DNA of 64,000 bases, from positions 190,145,897-190,209,896 of the forward strand of contig OY856188.1 of the NCBI GenBank assembly GCA_963693315.1, in the 5' to 3' direction. The notes below the pieces were generated by a model that searched no databases, was not told the DNA's origin, and worked only from the letters and a program-made list of their open reading frames with translations. The position numbers and the translations under genes are program-made. Position 1 is the stretch's first letter, and each line of letters starts with the position of its first letter. Of this stretch, positions 22,171 to 34,489 are shown piece after piece. The stretch is from Diogma glabrata. Lineage: Eukaryota; Arthropoda; Insecta; Diptera; Cylindrotomidae.

Positions 22171-23371
22171 ATGAAATCTTGAAAATCATCTTCTATATTC
22201 GCGAGCCTGTTACAGACGTTCCAAGTTTCGTATCTTTTTCCATATTCCTGTATAGTTGTTAAAATTAGCTGTTGAAAACATTCTAATTTTTCTGTTTCGA
22301 TACGAAGACCAATTATTTTTATTCCCCTGTTTTGTATTATACCAGAGCACTTTTGCAACATGAATTATGAATCACAGAAAAATTGTAAAGAAACTTATTA
22401 ATTGCTAACAAACAAAAATAATTTAGCTAAAAATAAAATCAAAAATTATACAAATTAAAATATACATACGCTTACATTATTTTTATTTCTTCAACTTAAG
22501 CGTTCGATTTGTTTTTAGATTCATTTTTTTTTTTCATTTTATTCACTAAATGATTTATTATTTTTTTTTCTTTACTAAATTTTCATCACATTTCATTACA
22601 TTGAAACAAACCAATAAATAAAAAAACTTTGATATCACCATCACGACAAATTTAATTTTATATAAAAAAACATTTACATTTTTTCCTATTATGTGTTAAA
22701 TTTACATAATAATGTTTTCATTTTAAATTTAATTAAATACATCACTACTGTGATCTTCGATTTACACTTATAGACTAATCTATCGATTTACGAATTTATC
22801 TGTTCTAATTTACAATTATACTAGCTCATTTGATCCAAACAATTTGATCTTTTATATAGCATATTATCCTCGATCTTCTGTTTCATTTTCTATCATTTAT
22901 CAAAACTTGTATTTTTAATTTACTTGAATTTATTTAAATCATATAAGAAACAGTGGTATAGATAAACTTCTATGTTTAGTGCAATTAGAGAAAATTAATA
23001 AAATTATTATTGAATTTGAAAACTATTATTTTCAGAGTAAAAATTGGAAATAGTCCGTCGTTACAATTACTTTACAGCCGCCGGCAGATAAAATAAAAAT
23101 TGCGTTACTTTTGCAGCCGCCGGCTACAAAGTAAGACTTTAGCTACTCCCCAGCGGCAGTAAAGTTAAACTTTACAGCCGTTTGCCGAAAAAAACATTTA
23201 TTTTTCTAGAGTATTGTGGCATAGTATTGAGTTTAGTGTGTCAAGTGATTACAATTAAACGATGAACATATGTTTGCAGGTTAATTACTAATTAATGTTT
23301 TTTTTTGTTTTAAGTTTTGGTGGTTCGTTTAGTATATTAGGCCAGGAAAAATAGTATTTAAACAACAAAAA
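22171..23371. other. AT-rich stretch with a GC-rich patch
   Basis: No coding sequence is supported. At 23078-23180 a patch carries CAGCCGCCGGC twice (about 23077 and 23122) and GCGGCAG, each near 'ttacttt', amid otherwise AT-rich DNA. A weaker 'ctgccaccacgg' patch lies at 9667. The origin is unknown. Confidence 0.45.
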
Positions 23372-25727
23372 AATTCGTTACAGCAAACTGACAGCGGGAT
23401 ATTGTAGAACACGATATTGTAAAAGAGGGAAACATAAATCGAACCAGCAGCTGCTATCCGGGGAGAATGGGGAGGGTTTTTAGGGGTTGAAAAAGGTTTT
23501 TCGTGATTTCTGGCTAAACCGTGCATCCTATCAAAAAGAGTTATATGTAAAAGTTGTAGGGAATAAAAGATCTACACTTTTTGTACGGACCATTTTTACC
23601 CTCACCTCAACATTTTTCGAAAAAAATGCGAAAAACCGATTTTTTTCTTTTTTCTTGTTTTCTTTTACAAAAAAAATTTTATGAAGTTCAAATTTTGGAA
23701 AAAGATACCTCCATTTATTGGAAAAAGGCAGCAATTTTTTCGGAGGGAAATATTTAGACGTTGTTGTTAAAATTAATTTTTTTGAAAAAAAAAAAAACCA
23801 AATTTTTAACTGCGATTCCTCTTAAAACTACGCCTCCTAAAGAGTTCAGTTTTGACTCATTTACTCGTTCTTACGTCTATTTTTGATAAATGGTAAAAAA
23901 AGTATAAATCTATGGACAAAAAGGCGGGAAAATTGAAAAAACCGAGAAAATCGCTTTTTTTCGTGGTAATTTGCATATTTATCGTTGAATAATTGTTACT
24001 AATTAATAAAATCATATTATTTTTTTTATTATTACGTAAACAACGATCATTCGGAAATACATTTATGAATAATTAGATGCTTTCGTTTTCGAACTTGATA
24101 AAAATTGTTCGAAGAAATAATCAACAATTAGAATTTCAGTCGTACTAAAAATCTTAAAAATAAAATATCTCAAGAACACGAATATTAGCCTCTTTGTAAA
24201 TTTGTAATATTTTAGAGTAAGGATAGAACTGTTTTTACAAAAAAAAATAAATTAAATTTCAATTGATCTTCAACCCAAGCGCCAACTTTAAAAAAGTTTT
24301 TCAATATTTTAATTTAAAAATTAATTACAAAAACAATTAATTATTTTTTTTTTCAAACGATTAACTAATCACCTACAAAAAAAAAAAAGTTTGATAAAAT
24401 TGGTAAAGCCGTTCTTGAGCAATTTGATTTCGAAAGTACGTGGGATTGGCAGAATTTTCATTTTTCTAAAATATTTAATGCTTATTTTAGTTTATAATAT
24501 ATGATAATTAATTTAATATCAATTTAATATGAATTTTTTATTGTAATTGAAAGGAAAATTCACTATCTATTTGATAAATTTCAGCAAAATCTGCAACTGG
24601 CATATTTTTGCTAACAAATATTCGAATTGGTTTTTATCGTCGAACAAAACGTCTGTCTGGAATTTGAGTATGTTTTGGGTAAAATATTAAACCTTCAGAA
24701 AACCCAAAAAAAGCTTATTTAGTACCTTTTTTAAACCTCATTTAGTACCTTCTAAACCCAAAATAAGTTTAATAGAATCAGTAAACTTGGGTTTAGTGTA
24801 TGGCACAAAGTACAAAAAAAATCAACCTATATTCAAATGTGTTTTTCTCAAAAACAAAAAATAACAATTGTCCTTATAGGTTTAGTATGTTTTAAGTAAA
24901 TAACAAATCTGTAAAATATAAAAAACATGAAAGAAAACTAAAAGGTACTTTTTGAGATCGCCATGTTTGAAGAATAAAATTTACTTTTTTGTTACCTAAA
25001 TAAACTAAAAGTAACGAAAGCATATAATTATTCATTAATTTATTTCCAAATGATCGTCGTTTACGTTTATCATTAAAAATTTAAATGATTTTATTAATTA
25101 ATAACGATTATTCAACGATAAATATGCAAATTACCACGAAAAAAAGCGATTTTCTCGGTTTTTTCAATTTTCCCGCCTTTTTTTCCATAACAGTGTACCA
25201 TTTTTTTACCACTTATCAAAAATAGTCGTAAGAACGAGTAAATGAGTCAAAACTGGCTTCATTAGGAGGTGTAGTTTTAAGAGGAATCGCAGTTAAAAAT
25301 TTGGTTTTTTTTCAAAAAAATTAATTTTAACAACAACGTCTAAATATTTCCCTCCGAAAAAATTGCTGCCTTTTTCCAATAAATGGAGGTATCTTTTTCC
25401 AAAATTTGAACTTCATAAAATTTTTTTTGTAAAAGAAAACAAGAAAAAAGAAAAAAATCGATTTTTCGCATTTTTTTCGAAAAATGTTGAGGTGAGGGTA
25501 AAAATGGTCCGTACAAAAAGTGTAGATCTTTTAATTCCCTACAACTTTTACATATAACTCTTTTTGATAGGATGCACGGTTTAGCCAGAAATCACGAAAA
25601 ACCTTTTTCAACCCCTAAAAACCCTAACCATTCCCCCCCGGATAGCAGCTGCTGGTTCGATTTATGTTTCCCTCTTTTACAATATCGTGTTCTACAATAT
25701 CCCACTGTCAGTTTGCTGTAACGAATT
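23372..25727. mobile_element. Foldback-like element with about 700-bp inverted arms
   Basis: The segment 23372-24095 is repeated inverted at about 25015-25727. The outer ends are AATTCGTTACAGCAAACTGA and its complement. Arms are near-identical over long runs but differ by scattered substitutions. The central 0.9 kb carries no transposase and is AT-rich. Short open frames at 23531-23734 and 25363-25557 are the same arm sequence read twice and are not taken as genes. No target duplication was resolved. Confidence 0.85.
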
Positions 25728-25787
25728 ATTTTTTTTTTTCTAATTTTTTCTCCTATTATTACTGGCCTATATCTTTAATTGTTAGTT

Positions 25788-26100
25788 TAGGTTTATCTAA
25801 TTGTATTAGTGTCTTATAGTTAAGGAAATTTGTTGAACATTTTTGTTTATCTTATTAATTTATGCGATGAGAAAAAATGTTTTAATTGTTTATGATTACA
25901 ATTATGTTTTATTTTATATTTTAATTCTTATTGATGGTTATTTTAGTATATTTTAGGTGGTAGGTTTATCTAAATGTATTAGTATCTTATAATTAAGGAA
26001 ATTTGTTTAATGTTTCTGTTTATCTTAAAAATATTAATGAAAAACAAATTTTTTATTTCTTTATGATAACAATTATGTTTTTTTTTAATTATTTTAGGAT
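25788..26100. repeat. Direct duplication, period 173 bp
   Basis: TAGGTTTATCTAAxTGTATT begins at 25788 and again at 25961. Both copies are followed by 'agt.tcttata.ttaaggaaatttgtt' and later 'tttttatg.ttacaattatgtt'. Copies are diverged. Confidence 0.65.
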
Positions 26101-26339
26101 CAAATACGTTGCGCTTTTAGAATATACAAGTTCGTATATGGAAACTTCCCTGACTTTTAACTGTAGATATCGGTTCTGGATCGGGCGAAGGTTCTCGGTT
26201 CCATTGCCATATCCAGCCTGTCTGTTGGATCCGCTTCGTCCTGTCTAGTTACTTTTTCAGGTTGTTCGGTGTTTTGTTTGTTATTGTCCTCCTGCCTTTT
26301 TAACCGTTAATAATGATATGGTGATCGTAATGATAATAA

Positions 26340-26711
26340 TTACAATAATTTGTTAATAATGATCGTGGTGATAATAATTACTGTTAATAATGTAGTGGTG
26401 ATCGCTATATGTGTCGCCTGCCATTCGTCTCCTAAATAGTTTTGTTGTCTTACCCTAATTTCTTTTTCCAATCTTAATTTGTTTTTGAAACTGTCCAGTT
26501 CTATGCTATTTTTGTTCCACAATTGTCTAAACTTATCGCTGTTCGTCAATAACACCGCAGATTTAGTTCTATTCTTATTTGTGTCTTCATGTGTCTCTAT
26601 TCTAGTCAATATCTGAGCCCGCATGTGTTTGCTTGCCGTCTTGAAGTGTGTATTCACCTCGTTTATTTTCTCGTATGGTGTAGTGCCAAAGTTAACACTA
26701 CTATATAACAA
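26340..26711 (-). other. Open frame of 123 codons, unrecognised
   Basis: Open from 26711 on the minus strand. The middle is charged (KNKLRLEKEIRVRQQNYL) and the end is hydrophobic (ITTTLLTVIIITTIIINKLL), partly because the DNA there is an ATAATTATT-type repeat (26325-26390). The start lies in the GTAGTGC-type repeat. I do not recognise it. It may be chance or part of a mobile element. Confidence 0.2.
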
Positions 26712-26790
26712 TGTGTAGTGCCAATAATTGTTTTAAGTATTTATTTCACTACTTATTTTATACTTTATTAGCACTACAATGTAGTGCTTC
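26679..26790. repeat. GTAGTGCCAAA/CACTACT repeat cluster (third locus)
   Basis: GTAGTGCCAAA at 26681, CACTACTATATAACA at 26696, GTAGTGCC at 26714, then CACTACTT, GCACTACA and GTAGTGCTT by 26790. The motif set matches the left end of the insertion at 56386 and is close to copy A at 10350. It appears to be one end of the same family. The other end was not found. Confidence 0.55.
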
Positions 26791-26799
26791 CGAAGGCTG

Positions 26800-27473
26800 G
26801 TGACACTTCCGCGTGTTGAAAATGCAGTGATTTTAATTAACTAATATGATTATTGATGTGTCTGTTGATTGACTGCACTCAATCTCTAACCGGGACGTTC
26901 TTATTTCCCAAAGAAATGAACGGCAGCCTCTTAAATTGGTAGTGTGCATCCTGGGTGCTTGTTGTGGTCGAGATGAATAATAAAAAACATAATCAAATTT
27001 AACGTTTCGTTTTATTTTAACAAAGATTTATAAATCACTTAATTTCTCTTACGCTTACTTTGCTAACATAATATATGTGTTTTCTTTTTTTAATTAATCA
27101 ACTATTCTTTTTTTTTGTTTATCAACACAAACCCCTTAGTTTGAGATTTTAAGCTCACCTATTTTGAATTTACAAATACAACGAATTCAAAAGGTTTTCT
27201 TTGAATGTACGAGTTCAACTAATGTCTTTGATTTTCTGACACAACTCCTCTTATTTTAAATTATGAGCTTCACTATTAAATTTATAAATTTAACTATTTT
27301 ATCGTCACTGTTTTTCGTTGAATTTATTAAATTCAACTATTTTCATTGAAACTTATAAGCTTTCACCGTATTAGTTTGATTTATAAATATAACTATTTTA
27401 AATTTTTGGTACAACTCTTATATTTCAATTTTTAAAACACCACTTTTAGTTTTCAAGAACAATTCTATTTTAC
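26800..27473. other. AT-rich spacer before the satellite array
   Basis: No gene. 'aaattataa..ttcaacta' blocks recur between 27150 and 27440. The last 12 bases (27462-27473, ATTCTATTTTAC) are repeated directly after the array. Confidence 0.4.
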
Positions 27474-30400
27474 ATTGGTTTTTGAGAACAATTAAGCTTA
27501 AGTACATATTGGAAATCACTTGAATTTTGCAATTCGAAATAACTTTTCATTTCCTCTAAAATTCCTTTAGAAAAAATTTTGTTGTGTTTCGTGTCAGAAT
27601 TTGAACTACATTCATCAGAGACACATTGTTCAAATTCCGTGTGTCTTACACAACTTAGCCAAAGCGGCGATGACGAAACATATTTTAATTTTGATGTTCA
27701 GATAATTTGTAAATTGAAACTTCATCATTTTTCATATTTACTTAAGTTGAATTTTTCATCTATGATTACATATTGAAAATTGTATTTATTTGGTATTTTT
27801 TGTATTAAATTTCTAGATATTACGATGTGTGAATTCATAGGATGAGAGAATATTTCGTTAACATCTAAGTCAACATTCTAATCAACATCCTAAGTCACGA
27901 GTGTAAAGTCATTATTGATTGTTGCCAATCAATGCGAAACTTAATATCTGACGTAAAGTCAATATGTTGTTATATTTTTGGTTAGGAAATATAGACAACA
28001 TTAGGGAATTTTTAATTTCAGATTGGTTTTTGAGAACAATTAAGCTTAAGTACATATTGGAAATCACTTGAATTTTGCAATTCGAAATAACTTTTCATTT
28101 CCTCTAAAATTCCTTTAGAAAAAATTTTGTTGTGTTTCGTGTCAGAGTTTGAACTACATTCATCAGAGACACATTGTTCAAATTCCGTGTGTCTTACACA
28201 ACTTAGCCAAAGCGGCGATGACGAAACATATTTTAATTTTGATGTTCAGATAATTTCTAAATTGAAACTTCATCATTTTTCATATTTACTTAAGTTGAAT
28301 TTTTCATCTATGATTACATATTGAAAATTGTATTTATTTGGTATTTTTTGTATTAAATTTCTAGATATTACGATGTGTGAATTCATAGGATGAGAGAATA
28401 TTTCGTTAACATCTAAGTCAACATTCTAATCAACATCCTAAGTCACGAGTGTAAAGTCATTATTGATTGTTGCCAATCAATGCGAAACTTAATATCTGAC
28501 GTAAAGTCAACATGTTGTTATATTTTTGGTTAGGAAATATAGAACAATTAAGCTTAAGTACATATTGGAAATCACTTGAATTTTGCAATTCGAAATAACT
28601 TTTCATTTCCTCTAAAATTCCTTTAGAAAAAATTTTGTTGTGTTTCGTGTCAGAATTTGAACTACATTCATCAGAGACACATTGTTCAAATTCCGTGTGT
28701 CTTACACAACTTAGCCAAAGCGGCGATGACGAAACACATTTTAATTTTGATGTTCAGATAATTTCTAAATTGAAACTTCATCATTTTTCATATTTACTTA
28801 AGTTGAATTTTTCATCTATGATTACATATTGAAAATTGTATTTATTTGGTATTTTTTGTATTAAATTTCTAGATATTACGATGTGTGAATTCATAGGATG
28901 AGAGAATATTTCGTTAACATCTAAGTCAACATTCTAATCAACATCCTAAGTCACGAGTGTAAAGTCATTATTGATTGTTGCCAATCAATGCGAAACTTAA
29001 TATCTGACGTAAAGTCAATATGTTGTTATATTTTTGGTTAGGAAATATAGACAACATTAGGGAATTTTTAATTTCAGATTGGTTTTTGAGAACAATTAAG
29101 CTTAAGTACATATTGGAAATCACTTGAATTTTGCAATTCGAAATAACTTTTCATTTCCTCTAAAATTCCTTTAGAAAAAATTTTGTTGTGTTTCGTGTCA
29201 GAATTTGAACTACATTCATCAGAGACACATTGTTCAAATTCCGTGTGTCTTACACAACTTAGCCAAAGCGGCGATGACGAAACATATTTTAATTTTGATG
29301 TTCAGATAATTTCTAAATTGAAACTTCATCATTTTTCATATTTACTTAAGTTGAATTTTTCATCTATGATTACATATTGAAAATTGTATTTATTTGGTAT
29401 TTTTTGTATTAAACTTCTAGATATTACGATGTGTGAATTCATAGGATGAGAGAATATTTCGTTAACATCTAACATCTAAAAATTCCCTAATGTTGTCTAT
29501 ATTTCCTAACCAAAAATATAACAACATATTGACTTTACGTCAGATATTAAGTTTCGCATTGATTGGCAACAATCAATAATGACTTTACACTCGTGACTTA
29601 GGATGTTGATTAGAATGTTGACTTAGATGTTAACGAAATATTCTCTCATCCTATGAATTCACACATCGTAATATCTAGAAATTTAATACAAAAAATACCA
29701 AATAAATACAATTTTCAATATGTAATCATAGATGAAAAATTCAACTTAAGTAAATATGAAAAATGATGAAGTTTCAATTTAGAAATTATCTGAACATCAA
29801 AATTAAAATATGTTTCGTCATCGCCGCTTTGGCTAAGTTGTGTAAGACACACGGAATTTAAACAATGTGTCTCTGATGAATGTAGTTCAAATTCTGACAC
29901 GAAACACAACAAAATTTTTTCTAAGGAATTTTAGAGGAAATGAAAAGTTATTTCGAATTGCAAAATTCAAGTGATTTCCAATATGTACTTAAGCTTAATT
30001 GTTCTCAAAAACCAATCTGAAATTAAAAATTCCCTAATGTTGTCTATATTTCCTAACCAAAAATATAACAACATATTGACTTTACGTCAGATATTAAGTT
30101 TCGCATTGATTGGCAACAATCAATAATGACTTTACACTCGTGACTTAGGATGTTGATTAGAATGTTGACTTAGATGTTAACGAAATATTCTCTCATCCTA
30201 TGAATTCACACATCGTAATATCTAGAAATTTAATACAAAAAATACCAAATAAATACAATTTTCAATATGTAATCATAGATGAAAAATTCAACTTAAGTAA
30301 ATATGAAAAATGATGAAGTTTCAATTTAGAAATTATCTGAACATCAAATTAAAAATATGTTTCGTCATCGCCGCTTTGGCTAAGTTGTGTAAGACACACG

Positions 30401-32186
30401 GAATTTGAACAATGTGTCTCTGATGAATGTAGTTCAAATTCTGACACGAAACACAACAAAATTTTTTCTAAAGGAATTTTAGAGGAAATGAAAAGTTATT
30501 TCGAATTGCAAAATTCAAGTGATTTCCAATATGTACTTAAGCTTAATTGTTCTCAAAAACCAATCTGAAATTAAAAATTCCCTAATGTTGTCTATATTTC
30601 CTAACCAAAAATATAACAACATATTGACTTTACGTCAGATATTAAGTTTCGCATTGATTGGCAACAATCAATAATGACTTTACACTCGTGACTTAGGATG
30701 TTGATTAGAATGTTGACTTAGATGTTAACGAAATATTCTCTCATCCTATGAATTCACACATCGTAATATCTAGAAATTTAATACAAAAAATACCAAATAA
30801 ATACAATTTTCAATATGTAATCATAGATGAAAAATTCAACTTAAGTAAATATGAAAATGATGAAGTTTCAATTTAGAAATTATCTGAACATCAAAATTAA
30901 AATATGTTTCGTCATCGCCGCTTTGGCTAAGTTGTGTAAGACACACGGAATTTGAACAATGTGTCTCTGATGAATGTAGTTCAAATTCTGACACGAANNN
31001 NNNNNNNNNNNNNNNNNNNNNNNNNNNNNNNNNNNNNNNNNNNNNNNNNNNNNNNNNNNNNNNNNNNNNNNNNNNNNNNNNNNNNNNNNNNNNNNNNNNN
31101 NNNNNNNNNNNNNNNNNNNNNNNNNNNNNNNNNNNNNNNNNNNNNNNNNNNNNNNNNNNNNNNNNNNNNNNNNNNNNNNNNNNNNNNNNNNNNNNNNTAT
31201 GTTTCGTCATCGCCGCTTTGGCTAAGTTGTGTAAGACACACGGAATTTGAACAATGTGTCTCTGATGAATGTAGTTCAAATTCTGACACGAAACACAACA
31301 AAATTTTTTCTAAAGGAATTTTAGAGGAAATGAAAAGTTATTTCGAATTGCAAAATTCAAGTGATTTCCAATATGTACTTAAGCTTAATTGTTCTCAAAA
31401 ACCAATCTGAAATTAAAAATTCCCTAATGTTGTCTATATTTCCTAACCAAAAATATAACAACATATTGACTTTACGTCAGATATTAAGTTTCGCATTGAT
31501 TGGCAACAATCAATAATGACTTTACACTCGTGACTTAGGATGTTGATTAGAATGTTGACTTAGATGTTAACGAAATATTCTCTCATCCTATGAATTCACA
31601 CATCGTAATATCTAGAAATTTAATACAAAAAATACCAAATAAATACAATTTTCAATATGTAATCATAGATGAAAAATTCAACTTAAGTAAATATGAAAAA
31701 TGATGAAGTTTCAATTTAGAAATTATCTGAACATCAAAATTAAAATATGTTTCGTCATCGCCGCTTTGGCTAAGTTGTGTAAGACACACGGAATTTGAAC
31801 AATGTGTCTCTGATGAATGTAGTTCAAATTCTGACACGAAACACAACAAAATTTTTTCTAAAGGAATTTTAGAGGAAATGAAAAGTTATTTCGAATTGCA
31901 AAATTCAAGTGATTTCCAATATGTACTTAAGCTTAATTGTTCTCAAAAACCAATCTGAAATTAAAAATTCCCTAATGTTGTCTATATTTCCTAACCAAAA
32001 ATATAACAACATATTGACTTTACGTCAGATATTAAGTTTCGCATTGATTGGCAACAATCAATAATGACTTTACACTCGTGACTTAGGATGTTGATTAGAA
32101 TGTTGACTTAGATGTTAACGAAATATTCTCTCATCCTATGAATTCACACATCGTAATATCTAGAAATTTAATACAAAAAATACCAA
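27474..32186. repeat. Inverted array of a 548-bp satellite
   Basis: Four copies run head-to-tail in the plus orientation (AAGCTTAAG near 27492, 28040, 28548 and 29096). The array then turns at about 29478 and at least four copies run in the opposite orientation. Spacing is 548 bp except for the third plus copy, which is 508 bp after a deletion in 'acaacattagggaattttt'. Copies are almost identical. Each contains the same 65-codon open frame (start at 27579, 28127, 28635, 29183 plus; 29912, 31301 and 31849 minus). It has no recognisable domain and is broken in the copy near 30350, so I do not treat it as a gene. Confidence 0.9.
30998..31197. other. Assembly gap of 200 N
   Basis: Exactly 200 undetermined bases inside the inverted arm of the satellite. 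The flanking monomer phase shows that the number is a placeholder. Confidence 0.95.
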
Positions 32187-32515
32187 ATTCTATTTTACTT
32201 TTCTTACAGATTTGAATTATATGTGAAACTCTCTTTTTTTAAATTCCCAAAACACAACTTACTTGATTCTTTTTTCAAAACTTTTATTTAATTGACTGAT
32301 ATTTTTATTGATATTCCAAGCACTACTCCACGATTCATGTAATTTACTTTATTTATAATAGAAAAATTGTTATAAGAAATGTTATTTGTTTAACAATATT
32401 TAACAAATAATTCATTTTGACTTAACAATTTTCCTTTAATTTTATAAAATAAACAAAAATGAAACAAAACAAAAATTTAACTTCTTGCATTTTGTAATAT
32501 GAAAATAAATAATTA

Positions 32516-32672
32516 TTTACAAGAAGTGTTGAACTTGAGGAAGTCGCTAATCGTTTCCTATATTTGTTTTCTTAATTGATTTAATAATAATTATTTACAA
32601 GAAGTGTTGAATTTGAGGAAGTTGCTAATCGTTTCCTATATTTGTTTTCTTAATTAATTTAATATTTAAGTG
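32516..32672. repeat. 78-bp direct repeat, two copies
   Basis: TTTACAAGAAGTGTTGAACT begins at 32516 and TTTACAAGAAGTGTTGAATT at 32594. Both continue 'gaggaagt.gctaatcgtttcctatatttgttttcttaatt'. It abuts the truncated end of the Gypsy relic. Confidence 0.8.
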
Positions 32673-33084
32673 AATATGATAGAGGGGTTGATAAGTTGGT
32701 TTCCAACATGCTGAAAGCGGTGTACTGCTGGCTCCTCTTTTCTAATTTTATTTGATGAAAACCTGACGCTAGATCTAAAGTCGAAAAATATTGCGAATTA
32801 CCCAGATGGTCGAGTATCTCCGTAACATTCGGTAAAGGGTATACCTCCCCCACAATAACGTTGTTTAATTTCCTATAGTCGATAACCAACCGCCATTTTT
32901 TATCAGTATCACTTTTCTTTGGCACAACTAATAATGCAGAATTCCAAGGACTGCGGGAATGCTCAATTAGGTCTTCCTTTATGAGCTTTTCAACCTGCCT
33001 GCTGATTTCACTCCTTCCCGTATAAGGTAACCTATAATTCTTCACGTGTATAGGCGTAGTTCCTGCCGCTAGTTCTATTTTCAT
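32659..33084 (-). pseudogene. Gypsy RT, N-terminal fragment
   Basis: This is the fingers and early palm of a Gypsy-type reverse transcriptase. TTPIHVKNYRLPYTGR, SPWNSALLVVPKKSD, KWRLVIDYRKLN and FSTLDLASGFHQI are typical of the family, the last carrying the first catalytic Asp. The sequence stops being RT-like after QYTAFSM, before the YxDD motif, so no activity is possible. Upstream it joins the linker frame (to 33084) after a deletion of several tens of codons, with a frame change. Confidence 0.85.
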
Positions 33085-33550
33085 TTAACCCTTCAATATT
33101 CAGCTCTGACAGTATTTGCGCGATACGCTCATTAATCAATTCCAAGTTCCCATTGCTACTGTCGTATTTCACCATCTCTTCTTCCTCAACTGCCAAACTA
33201 GATACCGAGCGATGTTGCTGAATTTCGTCGGTTATACTAATCCCCATGCTACTTTTTACTTTACTATCATCAATACCTTCACCATTCTCACCATTAACCT
33301 CCCCGTTGCTTATCATTGTTTCTCTATTTCCGATACCACCTAACACTTCAAACTCATCTAACGCCACCAGAGTGGGTGTACAATTCCTTATCAGTACATC
33401 ACGCTCATTAACATTAATTAAATTTACTACAATGCTTCCTTCGTTCTCTTCTGCCATTGAATTGGCTAAATAAACACCCGGTTGTACTTCCTGGGAGTGC
33501 ACTAAAAAACTTCCTCTCCTGTTACCACATTTCAACAACACATTCTTACT
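33032..33550 (-). pseudogene. Gypsy pol linker between protease and RT
   Basis: The frame carries PGVYLANSM and IVVNLINVNERDVLI, the post-protease region typical of Gypsy pol. An acidic linker (VEEEEMVKYD) and INERIAQILSELNIEGLN follow. It is in the same frame as the protease but separated from it by a TAA at 33551-33553. After LNIEGLN the usual stretch leading to the RT is deleted, and this frame reads a few more codons before a stop. Confidence 0.7.
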
Positions 33551-34486
33551 TTATCTTCCAGGGACCATTACCTCCAGGCTTTCCTTTTTATTCATCCTAA
33601 TTTCCTTTCTTAACTTCCTTAAATATAGTACGTCATTATTAAAATCGATCTCCGCTCCATAATCTTCCAAGAAGTTCTGACCTATTATTCCGTCAGCGTG
33701 TATACACAACTTGTCCATGACATGAAATTCAAAACCTACTCCTAGTTCTTCAATTAAAGGTCTAACTGTACCCAATGTTTGATTTAATCCACTAGTAACT
33801 CCCGATACTGAAACAACTTCTTTTGTGGAAATGGGACTACCTTCCCTTATAACCTGTTTTTTTAATACACTGATCTCGGCTCCTGTGTCTACCAATAACT
33901 CTACCGGCTTGTGTGTTGTGCTTAAGTTTAAGTAGACCACTTTTGTTGCTTTAGTTATAAGGATTTGTTTTATAGATTCATGTGGTGTTACGCTTGTGGA
34001 CCTTCCGATACCACTTCCCTGGTTCTCTACTATATTTATGATCGCGTTACTCAACACTTCGCGACCGCGATCGATTACAGTGGTTCTATTACTATTATCC
34101 ACAATAGGGCTGGAAGATCTAAGTTCGTTAGTCTGGTTATAGTCCCGTCTATAAGGTGATCTATTTCTATCGTACCATCCGTCATAATTGCCATCTGGTC
34201 TATAGGGTGAAGTATTTCTACCATAACAGGTCTGTGGGTTTCTTCTTTGTTCACAAAAACGACTGATGTGCCCTTCTCTGTTACAAATAAAACATACAAT
34301 AGGGCTCATCTCCCTGTGCCCTGCTGGAGAAGGATTAGACCCAGGCCGGCTATCCGATTTAAACTTCATGTTGCCTGAAAATCGACGATTAACTCCTTGA
34401 CCTGAGTTGCCTCGGTTGTTTCTCATTGGCTTACAGTTATAACCATCGTACGTGTTTCTATTGAAACTGTTCCCCTGCCTAACCAT
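33551..34486 (-). pseudogene. Gypsy nucleocapsid and protease fragment
   Basis: Residues about 64-77 form a CCHC zinc knuckle (CFICNREGHISRFC) in an Arg/Asn/Tyr-rich region that binds RNA. Near residue 198 LLVDTGAEISVL is the retropepsin active site, followed by DGIIGQNFLEDYGAEIDF. The frame extends upstream of ATG 34486 and joins gag only after correction of a frameshift. It ends in TAA 33551 where related proteins read on. Confidence 0.8.
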
Positions 34487-34489
34487 TCG

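Noticed and set aside
23531..23734. 67-codon frame, repeated at 25363-25557
   Set aside because: It is the arm of the foldback element read in both places, Lys/Phe-rich by composition. No sign of coding.
27474..32186. CRISPR-like or gene-family array
   Set aside because: Units are 548 bp without spacers and switch orientation. This is a satellite, and the setting is eukaryotic.
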